Assembly: GCA_031296305.1 (NCBI GenBank)
Contig: JARLFZ010000005.1
Location: forward strand, 1-64,000
Length of the DNA: 64,000 nucleotides
Source of the DNA: Occallatibacter sp.
Lineage (GTDB): Bacteria; Acidobacteriota; Terriglobia; Terriglobales; Acidobacteriaceae
Reading direction: 5' to 3'
Shown here: piece by piece, positions 24,772-33,711 of the stretch
Position numbering within the stretch: position 1 is the stretch's first letter
How the letters are laid out: every line of letters starts with the position of its first letter
Position numbers and translations under genes: made by a program
Notes under the pieces: model-generated
Database searches by the model: none
What the model saw: the letters and a program-made list of their open reading frames with translations, nothing else
What the model was told of the DNA's origin: nothing

Positions 24772-27700
24772 TTAAACCTGGCGATCAGGCTCGCTGGTGG
24801 CTTCAACCGGGATGGACAGTGCCATTGCGAGAGCTTTGATACCGCGCAGATCCATTTTGCCTGTGCCGAGCACCGGGATGGCATCGACGTGGATGAATTG
24901 GCCCGATTTCGGCTTCCATAAGGCGGGCAGGTCGCACTGCGCGAACTTTTCCAGCACAGGAGCAAGTTTGGACTCGGGAAGCGTGTGGATGACGACGATG
25001 CGTTCGCTCTTTTTTTCGTCGGGTACCGCGGTAACCGCGAAGACTTGCTCGGCGGACTCGGCAAACTCGTTCAGTTTTTCTTCAATGAGAATGTGCGGCA
25101 CCATCTCGCCGCCAATCTTGCTGAAGCGCGAAAGCCGATCGGTGATGGTGAGGAAGCCGTCTTCCTCCATCATGGCGATGTCGCCCGTGGTGTACCAGCC
25201 ATCGTGCAGAACTTCGGCGGTCTTCTCCGGCTTGCCCAGGTAGCCGCGCATCACATTGGGGCCTTTCACGAGCAGCATTCCCGCGGTTCCCGGGGGTACG
25301 GGCTGGCCATTGTCGATGTCGACGATTCTGACGCTGACGCCGGGGAGCGGGTGGCCGATTTTGCCGCGGCGGGATGCGACCTGGCGCACTCCCGGAGCGC
25401 GAAAATCCTTGCCATTCACCGCGACGATCGGCGAGCACTCCGTGCAGCCGTAGCCCTCGAGAGGTCGAATGCCGAACTGGTCTTCGAAGGCGAGTGCGAC
25501 GCGCTCCTGCAATTTTTCCGCGCCGACGAGCACGTACTGTAGCGAGCCGAAGCTCTCAGGCGTGCAGCGGCGCATGTAGGCCTGCAAAAACGTGGGCGTG
25601 GCGACGAGGAGTGTGACGTTGTACTTCTCGATCAGTGCGCCGACAGTCTGCGCGTCGAGCGGATTGACGTGGAAGACCACGCCCACGCCGTGTACCGCGG
25701 GTAACCACAGCCCGGCCATGAAACCGAAGGAGTGAAAGAAGGGCAGGATGCCGAGAATTTTGTCGCGGCCATCCAGCATGAATACCTGCATGATCTGGCT
25801 GATGTTCGACGCGATGTTGAAGTGCGTGAGCATCACGCCCTTGGGATCGCCGGTGCTGCCGCTCGAAAAGATGACGGTGGCGAGTTGATCCATTTGGGCT
25901 GCCCGACCTTTGCCGGTGGCGAATTCTGTCTGGAGCTTAACGCGATTGGCACCAAGTGCGCGCTTGAGCAGACCGGCCGGCATCAGCCAGGCCAGCGCCA
26001 GCGCGGCCAGCTTCTCAGTGAGACGCGGGGCGGCGAGTGCTTCTTCGAGCAGCAGCGTTCGGCCGGGGATGATCATGTTGGGGAAGCGCTCAAGAAATGC
26101 GCGCGACGTAATCACGACGTCAATGCCGCACTGTTGCGCGCTGCCGGCAATCACTTCGTTGGACGCAGTGTAATTCAGGTTGACCGGCACGCGGCCCGCG
26201 AGCATGAGCGCGTAGTTGGCGAGAGCGCCGCCGGCGCTGGGAGGAACCAGCAAGCCGATCATCGGTTGCTCGCCGACTTCTCGCCGCAAGCGGCGCGCGA
26301 TGAAAACAATTTTCACGAGCGCCGATGCGAAGGAGAGGCGCGGCGTTTTGCCATCGGCCATAAAAAACTGCAACGGATGCAAGCGAGCCGTGTGCACAAA
26401 GGCACGGTCGAGCGTTCTCATGCGTGGCTTGCGCGCTTCAAAGGCTACGGCCTGCAGTTCCTGCACTGCCGCACGGACTTCAATCGCTGTTGAAGTGGGC
26501 GGCATGGGTTTTCCGAAGCTCACTGTGACGTGGTAGGGAATGTGGTGCGGCATCTTCCACAGAAAACGCCCGCGCTCGAAGCTGAAGATGCTGCCCCACA
26601 CGCCGTCAAGGTTCATGGGAACGATGGGCACCGCGACGTCCTTCATGATGCGCTCCAGGCCGCGGCGGAAGGGAAGCATCTGTCCGGTGCGCGTGATCTG
26701 GCCCTCGGCGAAGATGCAGACGATCTCGTCGTTGCGCAGCGCGTCGCTGGCTGTGTGCAGCGATTGCAGCATTTCGCGCGGATGCAGTTCGCTCGAAATC
26801 GGGATGGGGTTGATCATTTGCGCGAGGGGTTTGACGTAGGGGTGGTCGTAGATGCCTTTGAACACCAGGAAGCGGATGGGGCGATCGGTGGCCGCGATCA
26901 GAAGCGCGACATCGACAAACGACATGTGGTTGCAGACCAGCAATGCGCCGGTTTTCTCAGGAAAATTGTCGCGGCCGATCACGCGCACGCGATAGATGGT
27001 GCGCGTGGCGAAGAAAAGAATCAGGCGCCCGAACCACTCGGGGAGCAGATAGAGAACGTAAGCCGTGGCGGCCGCTGTAATGACGGAGCCGGCGATGATG
27101 ACGCCTTGGGGATTGAGGTGGACGTACTGGGTGAAGACGAAGTAGACGACAGATGAAAGCGCGATGCCGACGAAGGAGAGCAGGTTGGCCGCGGCGATGA
27201 TGCCGCCCTTATCCTCTTCGCGCGGTTTGTGCTGAATGAGCGCGTTCACCGGCACGGCGAAGAATCCCGCCCAGAATCCCAGCAGGCCCAACAGCACAGC
27301 CGATCCTGTCATGCCGTGGGGCATGACTCCGAGGATGAAACCGGTGACGGTCATGCCGATCGAGCCGAGCGGAATCAGTCCGTACTCGATCTTGTTATCG
27401 CTCACCCAACCGGCGGTCATGCTGCCGATGCCGATGCCCACGGCGAGCATGGCGTTCAAGTAGCCGGTTTTGGTCTGGCTGACGTGCAGTACATCGGGCC
27501 CGTAAATGACGATGGTGGAGAAGAGCAGGGAGCCGAGAAACCAGAAGTAGGCGTTGCCCAGCACGGCCAGAAACAGCGCCGTGTCTTTGCGCATTTTGCC
27601 GATTTGCACTAAGAGATCGCCGACAATATTGATGCGGAAAGGCTTCTCCGGCGCGGCAGCCGGCACATTGTCGACGCCGAGGCTGGTGATGAAACCGATC

Positions 27701-28299
27701 GCGGAGAGACCAAGCAGCACGTAGCCTGCGTTCACTTCATGCCCGGAGAATTGCTGGCCCATCCACGCGCCGACCACCGTACCAATAATGATGGCGAGAA
27801 ACGTCCATAGCTCGATGACGCCGTTGCCCCACGACAGGCTCTTCTCAGGCAACAACTCGGGGAGCAAACCATATTTCGATGGCCCGAACAGCGCGGCCTG
27901 ACTGGCCACCAGCGTGAGCGCGACCAGCGAAAGCGTGAGCGTGTGCGTGGCGAGGCCGGCTGTCGCCAGCAGCATCGATCCGAACTCCATGACCTTGGTC
28001 CAGATCGTGACCTGGCGCTTGCTGAAGCGATCCGCCAGCCAGCCGCCGGGCATGCTGAAGATGAGAAACGGCACCGAGAACAGGAAGGTGACGACGGAGA
28101 CGAACGTCTCGCGCTGGGTCTGCGCCATGTTCATCCCGATAACGATCGAGAGCAGGAGATTGCGCAGGATGTTGTCGCTGAAGGCACCCTGAAACTGCGT
28201 CGCGATCAAAGACCAGAAGCCGCGGCGGCTGCGCGGCGCAGCGGCGGCGGGAGAGTTGGCAGGGTTCAACACAAGGGGATCACTCGAAACAGTGTTCAT
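24772..28299 (-). CDS. aas: LplT-Aas fusion: lysophospholipid MFS transporter, PlsC acyltransferase and acyl-ACP synthetase
   Basis: 1175 residues in three modules. Residues about 20-430 are a 12-helix MFS domain resembling LplT. Residues about 440-640 are a PlsC acyltransferase with the HxxxxD box (NHMSFVD) and the FAEGQITRTGQML region. Residues about 660-1170 are an AMP-binding ligase with FSSGSTGDPKGVMLTHF and GYGCTECSP, then YTTGDIAMMEEDGF. In Escherichia coli LplT and Aas are separate: LplT flips lysophosphatidylethanolamine inward and Aas reacylates it. The fusion should therefore repair and recycle membrane phospholipids in one polypeptide. It ends 24 bp from the convergent permease gene, leaving almost no intergenic space. 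Confidence 0.92.
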   Translation of the reverse strand: MNTVSSDPLVLNPANSPAAAAPRSRRGFWSLIATQFQGAFSDNILRNLLLSIVIGMNMAQTQRETFVSVVTFLFSVPFLIFSMPGGWLADRFSKRQVTIWTKVMEFGSMLLATAGLATHTLTLSLVALTLVASQAALFGPSKYGLLPELLPEKSLSWGNGVIELWTFLAIIIGTVVGAWMGQQFSGHEVNAGYVLLGLSAIGFITSLGVDNVPAAAPEKPFRINIVGDLLVQIGKMRKDTALFLAVLGNAYFWFLGSLLFSTIVIYGPDVLHVSQTKTGYLNAMLAVGIGIGSMTAGWVSDNKIEYGLIPLGSIGMTVTGFILGVMPHGMTGSAVLLGLLGFWAGFFAVPVNALIQHKPREEDKGGIIAAANLLSFVGIALSSVVYFVFTQYVHLNPQGVIIAGSVITAAATAYVLYLLPEWFGRLILFFATRTIYRVRVIGRDNFPEKTGALLVCNHMSFVDVALLIAATDRPIRFLVFKGIYDHPYVKPLAQMINPIPISSELHPREMLQSLHTASDALRNDEIVCIFAEGQITRTGQMLPFRRGLERIMKDVAVPIVPMNLDGVWGSIFSFERGRFLWKMPHHIPYHVTVSFGKPMPPTSTAIEVRAAVQELQAVAFEARKPRMRTLDRAFVHTARLHPLQFFMADGKTPRLSFASALVKIVFIARRLRREVGEQPMIGLLVPPSAGGALANYALMLAGRVPVNLNYTASNEVIAGSAQQCGIDVVITSRAFLERFPNMIIPGRTLLLEEALAAPRLTEKLAALALAWLMPAGLLKRALGANRVKLQTEFATGKGRAAQMDQLATVIFSSGSTGDPKGVMLTHFNIASNISQIMQVFMLDGRDKILGILPFFHSFGFMAGLWLPAVHGVGVVFHVNPLDAQTVGALIEKYNVTLLVATPTFLQAYMRRCTPESFGSLQYVLVGAEKLQERVALAFEDQFGIRPLEGYGCTECSPIVAVNGKDFRAPGVRQVASRRGKIGHPLPGVSVRIVDIDNGQPVPPGTAGMLLVKGPNVMRGYLGKPEKTAEVLHDGWYTTGDIAMMEEDGFLTITDRLSRFSKIGGEMVPHILIEEKLNEFAESAEQVFAVTAVPDEKKSERIVVIHTLPESKLAPVLEKFAQCDLPALWKPKSGQFIHVDAIPVLGTGKMDLRGIKALAMALSIPVEATSEPDRQV

Positions 28300-28360
28300 C
28301 GGCGAGGTGTTACAAAAACTGCGAGGGTTCCGCGGATTTGCTCAATTCTACTTGAAATAC

Positions 28361-28380
28361 AGGGAGCGAGGGAGCAAGCC
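28361..28380. repeat. Purine-rich repeat family C, minimal copy
   Basis: acagggagcgagggagcaag resembles the start of the copies at 9303 and 10855. It lies just upstream of the LplT-Aas start on the opposite side. Confidence 0.4.
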
Positions 28381-28480
28381 ACGCCAGTGGGCACAAATCG
28401 CCCGCCGGGGACTCCGGCAGGGCGCGAGAAAACGCTGTGCCTCTGCAGAATATCGAGATCATGAATAAACGGGGGTAGTC

Positions 28481-28541
28481 GCCGCTCTGCGAGAGCGGGG
28501 GTCGGGAGACCCCCGCTACAGCCGGTCAGGAGACCGGCGGT
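28481..28541. repeat. Dispersed repeat family B, copy 1
   Basis: Contains ccgctctgcgagagcggg, gggggtcgggagaccccc and gccggtcaggagaccggc, three perfect or near-perfect hairpins in tandem, joined by ctaca/ggtac. The last hairpin and joint recur at 33611-33659. Confidence 0.7.
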
Positions 28542-28560
28542 ACGATTTTGCTCGCCGCTT

Positions 28561-29418
28561 TTACGCTTTCAGGAATTTCTCGATGTTGGTGTAGCTGATC
28601 TGCAGGCTCTCAAGCGGGGGGCGCTCCGTCACATCCTGCTCCACATACATGTTGGGAACTCGGAACTGCTCCGCGAGCCGCAGAATGCTAGGCCAGTCGA
28701 GCGTTCCCATGCCCACCTCGGCAAAGTGCTGGGAGCCCGGCCCGGTATCTGTCGAGGTCGGCGCATTGGGCTTGCGGTCTTTGAGGTGGAGCGATTGCAT
28801 GCGCGCACCATATTTTTTGAACAGCTCCACGGGATCGCGCCCGGCCTGCGTCACCCAGTAACAGTCCATCTGCCACTGCACCAACTGGGGGTCGGTTGAT
28901 TGCATCAGAATGTCAAAACCGGTGACGCCATCGAATTGCTTGAACTCTGTGTCGTGGTCGTGGAAGCCGAACTTGAGGCCCATTTTTTGGGCTTGCTCGC
29001 CCCAGGCATTGTATTGATCGGCGGCGCGCTTGAAGCCGTCGGCAGAGTTGCCTACCGATTCCGGAACCGAAGAGCACACCGCGCATTCCGCGCCCAGTTC
29101 TTTGGCGTAATCGAGGCGCGCGCCGAAGTCGTTGTAACCGAAGTGCGCGCTGGGAACAATGAGGCCGGCATCGAGAATGGCCTGACGCAGGTCTTTCGCG
29201 GCCATTTTGTACTCGGCGACGTAGGTTTCCACGGTGCGATAGCCGATTTTGCGAATAGCGGCCAGCGTGCCGGGGAAGTCCTTGTCGACCAGGCTGCGCA
29301 CCGTATAAAGCTGCACCCCGACAGGGCGATCCATCTTCTTGCCGATTGCGCGCGGCGCCAAGGCGCACGCGGCCACACCGGCCGCCGCTCCGGCAACAAA
29401 TTCACGTCTGGTAGGCAT
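28561..29418 (-). CDS. Tat-exported sugar phosphate isomerase/epimerase-like TIM-barrel protein
   Basis: 285 residues with a twin-arginine signal (TRREFVAGAAAGVAACALA), so it is folded before export. The body is an AP-endonuclease-2/xylose-isomerase-like TIM barrel with metal-binding positions spread over VETYVAEYK, GFHDHDTEF, WQMDCYWV, LHLKDRK and MYVEQDVTE. Exported enzymes of this type in Acidobacteria and planctomycetes are commonly linked to Gfo/Idh oxidoreductases and are thought to isomerise sugars, including 3-keto-sugars; the substrate here is not known. AAGGAG precedes the ATG, and a strong minus-strand promoter lies at 29557-29585. It diverges from the transaldolase operon, so it may share its control. 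Confidence 0.85.
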   Translation of the reverse strand: MPTRREFVAGAAAGVAACALAPRAIGKKMDRPVGVQLYTVRSLVDKDFPGTLAAIRKIGYRTVETYVAEYKMAAKDLRQAILDAGLIVPSAHFGYNDFGARLDYAKELGAECAVCSSVPESVGNSADGFKRAADQYNAWGEQAQKMGLKFGFHDHDTEFKQFDGVTGFDILMQSTDPQLVQWQMDCYWVTQAGRDPVELFKKYGARMQSLHLKDRKPNAPTSTDTGPGSQHFAEVGMGTLDWPSILRLAEQFRVPNMYVEQDVTERPPLESLQISYTNIEKFLKA

Positions 29419-29556
29419 GGTGATTTCTCCTTAAAACCAATCTTGTAACAGATACAGATGAATCGGCAGGGTAAGCGCACACATTGGACGAAATGACCCT
29501 TGCGAATCGAACCACTGACTCGGCGGCCCGGAAACTGCACGTTCAGGGGCAGAAGA

Positions 29557-29585
29557 AATCTATTACGATTGATTGCAAGTGTCAA
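29557..29585 (-). promoter_or_regulatory. Sigma-70 promoter for the exported isomerase
   Basis: Read on the minus strand: TTGACA (29585-29580), a 17-nt spacer, TAGATT (29562-29557). The -35 box is perfect and the spacing optimal. The spacer contains TTGCAATCAATCG, similar to the spacer of the divergent promoter. Confidence 0.7.
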
Positions 29586-29752
29586 GAACCACGGCGGATC
29601 CCGGCGCCGGTGAAACCAGATTGAGCCAAGCTATGGAATAACGCGGAAGCGTGCATTATGGCCTGTCCAGCCGGGCAATTATCCTGGAATAGGCAGGCAA
29701 GGAATAAACGCCAAGGGCGTCTGGGCAAGCGCCGATTGTGCGATAATTTGGA

Positions 29753-29782
29753 TTGACAATCGTTTGCAATCGATAATACTAT
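29753..29782 (+). promoter_or_regulatory. Sigma-70 promoter with embedded palindromic operator for the transaldolase-slcC cluster
   Basis: TTGACA at 29753-29758, an 18-nt spacer, TACTAT at 29777-29782. The spacer holds ATCGTTTGCAATCGAT (29759-29774), symmetric at 14 of 16 positions around TTGCAA, the form expected for a LacI- or GntR-family repressor. A repressor bound there would shut off the operon until an inducer arrives. No such regulator gene is in the window. Confidence 0.7.
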
Positions 29783-29922
29783 TCTTCTTCATTCCGGAGA
29801 GTAGAAAACTCCTTGTCTGGCTGTTGGAACTGATGAGTTTTGCTTTATCGATCGGCCGGAAAACATCGCACTGCCAGCGCCAGACGCGTGCAAACGGAAA
29901 TTGAGTATTCGCGGGAGGAATC

Positions 29923-30927
29923 ATGCCGCAAAATCTACTGGAACAGCTACGTAAGCACAGCGTGATTGTCGTTGACACCGGCGACATCGAGGCCATGGAG
30001 CGCTTCAAGCCGCGGGACGCCACCACTAACCCCTCGCACATTACCAACGCGGCCAAGATGCCGAAGTATCAGCCCATTCTGGATGGGGAGTTGCTGAGCG
30101 CGCGCAAGGAATTGGGCGCGGACGCGAGCGATCAGGCGGTTGCCAACCTGGCTTTTCGTCGGCTGGGCATTGCGTGGGGCAAAAATATTCTCGCCGTGGT
30201 TCCGGGCCGCGTGTCGACCGAGGTCGACGCGCGCTTGTCGTACGACACCGAAGCCAGCATTGCGCAGGCGCGGAGCATTATTGCGCAATATGAGGCGGAA
30301 GGAATTTCGCGCGAGCGGATCCTGGTGAAGATTGCGGCGACGTGGGAAGGCACCCGGGCCGCAGAGGTGCTTGAGAAGGAAGGCATCCACTGCAACCTAA
30401 CGCTGATTTTTGGAACGTTCCAGGCTGTTGCGGCGGCTGAGGCCGGGGCGACTCTGGTTTCGCCGTTTTGCGGCCGAGTTCTCGATTGGTACAAGAAGGA
30501 AACCGGAAAAGAATATTTCGGCGCTGACGATCCCGGAGTGATTCACGTGACCGCGGTTTACAACTACTTCAAGAATTTTGGTTACAAGACTGAGGTGATG
30601 GGCGCGAGCTTTTGGAATGTTGGCCAAGTGCGCGAGCTGGCGGGCAGCGATCTGCTGACGATTGCGCCGAAGGTGCTGGCCGAACTGGAAGCCGTTGACG
30701 ACGAACTGACGCCGAAGCTCAGCGTTGAAGCGGCGAAGGCGATGCCCATTGAGAAAATTGTCGTGGACAGCAAGGAAACCTTCGAGCGCCTGCTTGCCGC
30801 CAACCGCATGGCCACTGACAAGCTGAAGGAAGGCATCGAAGGTTTTTCCGCCGCGCTCGTCGAATTGGAGACGCTGCTGGCGAAGCGCCTTGCCGAACTG
30901 GAATCGCGCGCCACGGCAACCGCGTAA
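29923..30927 (+). CDS. tal: Transaldolase
   Basis: 334 residues, the length of TalB-type enzymes. Signatures are DATTNPSHITNAAKMPKY near residue 35, the Schiff-base lysine in ILVKIAATWEGTRAAE, and HCNLTLIFGTFQAVAAAEAG. The enzyme moves a three-carbon dihydroxyacetone unit between sugar phosphates. It opens a run of co-directional genes that ends in sulfolactate desulfonation. In the transaldolase type of sulfoglycolysis, such an enzyme splits 6-deoxy-6-sulfofructose, giving sulfolactaldehyde and fructose 6-phosphate; the PFK downstream would use that product. That substrate is inferred from context. The family in Bacillus sulfoglycolysis is shorter, so this would be a separate recruitment, or an ordinary pentose-phosphate enzyme. 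Confidence 0.93.
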   Translation: MPQNLLEQLRKHSVIVVDTGDIEAMERFKPRDATTNPSHITNAAKMPKYQPILDGELLSARKELGADASDQAVANLAFRRLGIAWGKNILAVVPGRVSTEVDARLSYDTEASIAQARSIIAQYEAEGISRERILVKIAATWEGTRAAEVLEKEGIHCNLTLIFGTFQAVAAAEAGATLVSPFCGRVLDWYKKETGKEYFGADDPGVIHVTAVYNYFKNFGYKTEVMGASFWNVGQVRELAGSDLLTIAPKVLAELEAVDDELTPKLSVEAAKAMPIEKIVVDSKETFERLLAANRMATDKLKEGIEGFSAALVELETLLAKRLAELESRATATA

Positions 30928-30999
30928 TCACGGCGCGCGCAGGGCAAAGCGCAGCGCTGAAATTTAGCAGGGCTCGAAGGCGAGAAGAGAAGGACGCGA

Positions 31000-32172
31000 A
31001 TGGGCGTGGGAAATCTGATGATCGTGCAGGGCGGCGGTCCCACGGCCGTCTTCAACATCAGTTTGTCCAGCGCGATCTCAGAGTCAGTCAGCCAGGCCGG
31101 AGCGGGCCGCGTGTTTGGCGCGCGCTACGGCATGCGAGGGCTGGTCGAGGATGACATTGTCGAGCTTGGCAAGATGACGGCCAATGATCTCGAGTTTCTG
31201 CGCAACAGCCCGGGCGCGGCGCTGGGTTCCTCTCGCTACAAACCTTCAGAAGACGACTACGACCGCATGGTCGAGAACCTGCGCCGGCTCGATGTTCGAT
31301 CGATGATTTTCATGGGCGGCAACGGCACCATGAAGGGCGCGGCGCTGGTGAGCAAGCGCTGCCGCGCTGCAGGATTTTCGATGCAAGTCATCGGCGTGCC
31401 CAAAACGGTGGACAACGATATCGCCGTGACCGACCGATGCCCGGGATATGCCAGCGCGGCCCGGTACATGGCGCAGACCACGCGCGACCTGGGCATGGAT
31501 ATTCGCTCGTTGCCGCAGCCGGTGACGATTCTCGAAGTGATTGGGCGCAGCATTGGATGGCTGGCGGCGGCAACAGCACTGGCAAAGGACAGAGAAGCCG
31601 ACGCGCCGCATTTGATTTATCTCCCTGAGAGACCGTTCTATGCGGAGAAGTTTCTGGCGGACCTGGATCAGATTGTGACCAAGTACGGCTGGGCCATTGT
31701 GGTGGCGACGGAAGGAATTCGCAATCCCGATGGCAGCCTGGTCTACGAGCTGAAAGATGCCACGCATCTCGATCCGCTGGCGCGGCCGATGACAGGCGGG
31801 GTAGGACAGTTCATGGCGAACCTGGTGGGCGAGAAGTTGAAGATTCGCTGCCGCACGGAAAAGCCGGGATTGATTGCGCGCGCCGCGATGACGCAGGTTT
31901 CCGCGCAGGACCGTAAGGACGCCGAACTTGTAGCCCGCGCCGGAGTGCGGGCGCTGGCTGCCGGCGAAACGGAGAAGATGGTGTCACTGCTGCCACTTGG
32001 CGCTCAGAGCGAAAACGAGCTGGTTCCGTTGAGCGAAGTTGCCGACGCGGAACGGCCGCTGCCGGCGGAGTGGATTCTCGACGCGGCGATTCCTGTGGGC
32101 GACAAATTCTTCAACTACGTGAAACCATTGGTGGGCGAGCTGGCGCCGTATTTCGTCCGCTATACGAATTGA
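31000..32172 (+). CDS. Phosphofructokinase-family kinase, second copy
   Basis: 390 residues with MIVQGGGPTAVFNISLSSA at the phosphate loop, IFMGGNGTMKGA, the catalytic PKTVDNDIAVTDRCPG and RPMTGGVGQFMANLVGE towards the end. It belongs to the PFK superfamily but differs clearly from the copy at 19292-20422. The Lys of PKTVDND is shared with PPi-dependent enzymes; Gly in GGNG fits ATP use, so the donor is open. AGAAGGA precedes the ATG. It lies between the transaldolase and the isomerase, where it could phosphorylate fructose 6-phosphate from the transaldolase, or a sulfofructose directly. The sugar substrate is inferred. Confidence 0.85.
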   Translation: MGVGNLMIVQGGGPTAVFNISLSSAISESVSQAGAGRVFGARYGMRGLVEDDIVELGKMTANDLEFLRNSPGAALGSSRYKPSEDDYDRMVENLRRLDVRSMIFMGGNGTMKGAALVSKRCRAAGFSMQVIGVPKTVDNDIAVTDRCPGYASAARYMAQTTRDLGMDIRSLPQPVTILEVIGRSIGWLAAATALAKDREADAPHLIYLPERPFYAEKFLADLDQIVTKYGWAIVVATEGIRNPDGSLVYELKDATHLDPLARPMTGGVGQFMANLVGEKLKIRCRTEKPGLIARAAMTQVSAQDRKDAELVARAGVRALAAGETEKMVSLLPLGAQSENELVPLSEVADAERPLPAEWILDAAIPVGDKFFNYVKPLVGELAPYFVRYTN

Positions 32173-32195
32173 TGCACTGGATGGAAAGGATGAAC

Positions 32196-33578
32196 ATGCA
32201 GAAGTCTGAGACAACTGCCGCGCAAAAGCCGATTGGCGTGCTGATACTGGGACGCAAGCGCCCCGGATTCGACCAGGAATGGAACCAGATTATTTGTGGG
32301 CGCGCCCTGGCTGCGCTGAAGGATATGGGCTACGCGACAGTCGGAGCCGAGACGCCGGTCATCGACGATGCCACCATCGCAGTGGCGCTCGACAAGATTC
32401 GCGCGGCTGGATGCCAGGCGCTGGTGATGTTGCATCCCTCGATGGGAAATGGGCAACTGGCGTTGACGGTAGCGCAGCAGTGGCCCGATCCGGTGGTGCT
32501 GTGGGCCACGCCGGAGCGGCCGGGCGATGGCAAGGTGAGCTCGTGCTCGCTGGTGGGGCAACATCTGTGGGGGTCGACGCTGCGGCAAGCGGGGCATGCG
32601 TTTGAGCTTGTGTATGGCGATCCGGACGATAAGACTTTACGCGCGGAGATGGTGCGGGCGATCGCCATTGCGCGCACAGTGGCGGTGCTGCGCAGTGCGA
32701 AAGCAGGTGTGATCGGAACGCACGCACCCGGATTTATCGACCTCGCCGCCGATCCGTTTCTTCTGCAAAGGACCATGGGCACGCAGTTGCACCCGTTGAG
32801 CCTGCCACAGTTTGTGGAGCGCGTGCATGCGATTGCTGAAGAGAGTGTGCGCAAGGATGTGGAGCGCGTTCTCGATCTGAAGCTGCCGATGCGCGACGTG
32901 ACGAAAGACGATTTGCCGATGAGCTCGCGTTGCTATTTGGCAATGCGGGAACTGATGGCAGAGGAAAGCCTGGACGCGATCACGATTCAATGCTGGCCCG
33001 AGTTGCCTAACATGATTGGGCAGTGGCCGTATCTCGCGGTTTCGCGGCTGGGCACCGAGAGCGTTGCGGTTGCGATTGAAGGCGATGTGGATGGTTCCAT
33101 AGGCAGCCTGATGAGCCGCGAGTTGGGAGCGGGGACCGGGTACCTGAGCGACTGGCTGGAGCACGATCGCAACACGATTTTCTTTTGGCATCCGGGCATG
33201 GCGCCGATGGATATGTGCAATCCGGTGGGTTCGGAAGGCGGGCCAACGCTGGCCAAGCACTTCAACATTGTGAAGCCGATGGTGGTGGACGGAAGTCTTC
33301 GCAGCAACGAGGACGTGACCATAACGCGGCTATGGCGGTGCGACGGCCGCTATCACATGACGGCGTTTGAAGGGCGCAGTGTGGCGCCGAGGCGCAAGGT
33401 GACCGGAAATATGGTGCTGGTGGAAGTGAATGAGACCGCAGGCAGCGGCGATGTGCCAGCGCGTTTTGACCGCCTGGTGCACGCGGGCATGCCGCACCAC
33501 GTGCTGCTGTCGTTTGGCAAGCAGCAAGAGACGTTCCGGAGATTGGCTAGAGCACTGAACGTGGAATGGAGCGAGTAG
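32196..33578 (+). CDS. L-fucose/L-arabinose isomerase-family protein (candidate sulfosugar isomerase)
   Basis: 460 residues from the ATG at 32196, chosen because aaagga precedes it; ATGs at 32172, 32181 and 32190 are alternatives, the first overlapping the PFK stop. The N-terminal half is the Rossmann-like fucose-isomerase domain (IGVLILGRKRPGFD). The C-terminal half has the metal and substrate region VAIEGDVDGSIGSLMSREL and the loop FFWHPGMAP, as in fucose isomerase (EGDV, HCGNAP). The family converts aldoses to ketoses with a divalent metal. Placed between a PFK and an aldehyde dehydrogenase leading to SuyAB, it may convert sulfoquinovose to sulfofructose; this is inferred. Confidence 0.8.
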   Translation: MQKSETTAAQKPIGVLILGRKRPGFDQEWNQIICGRALAALKDMGYATVGAETPVIDDATIAVALDKIRAAGCQALVMLHPSMGNGQLALTVAQQWPDPVVLWATPERPGDGKVSSCSLVGQHLWGSTLRQAGHAFELVYGDPDDKTLRAEMVRAIAIARTVAVLRSAKAGVIGTHAPGFIDLAADPFLLQRTMGTQLHPLSLPQFVERVHAIAEESVRKDVERVLDLKLPMRDVTKDDLPMSSRCYLAMRELMAEESLDAITIQCWPELPNMIGQWPYLAVSRLGTESVAVAIEGDVDGSIGSLMSRELGAGTGYLSDWLEHDRNTIFFWHPGMAPMDMCNPVGSEGGPTLAKHFNIVKPMVVDGSLRSNEDVTITRLWRCDGRYHMTAFEGRSVAPRRKVTGNMVLVEVNETAGSGDVPARFDRLVHAGMPHHVLLSFGKQQETFRRLARALNVEWSE

Positions 33579-33610
33579 GGAGCGGAAAGTGTAGTCGCGG
33601 GAGTAGGCGA

Positions 33611-33659
33611 GCGCGGGCGGGGACGCCCGCACTACAGCCGGTCTGGAGACCGGCGCTAC
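33611..33659. repeat. Dispersed repeat family B, copy 2
   Basis: gcgggcggggacgcccgc, then ctacagccggtctggagacc and ggcgctac. The core GCCGGTC-TGGA-GACCGGC hairpin matches the copy at 28481-28541. It occupies most of the 133-bp gap inside the catabolic operon. Confidence 0.7.
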
Positions 33660-33711
33660 ATAAAAGAACGGCGCTACAAGCCAGAGGTAGCGCACATGCG
33701 AGGCGAAGCGG

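Larger units (their letters stand above)
29419..29922. other. Divergent control region of isomerase and transaldolase operons
   Basis: 504 bp with no gene. It holds two opposite-facing sigma-70 promoters, listed separately, both with TTGCAATC in the spacer. The leader before the transaldolase would be about 134 nt. Confidence 0.6.
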
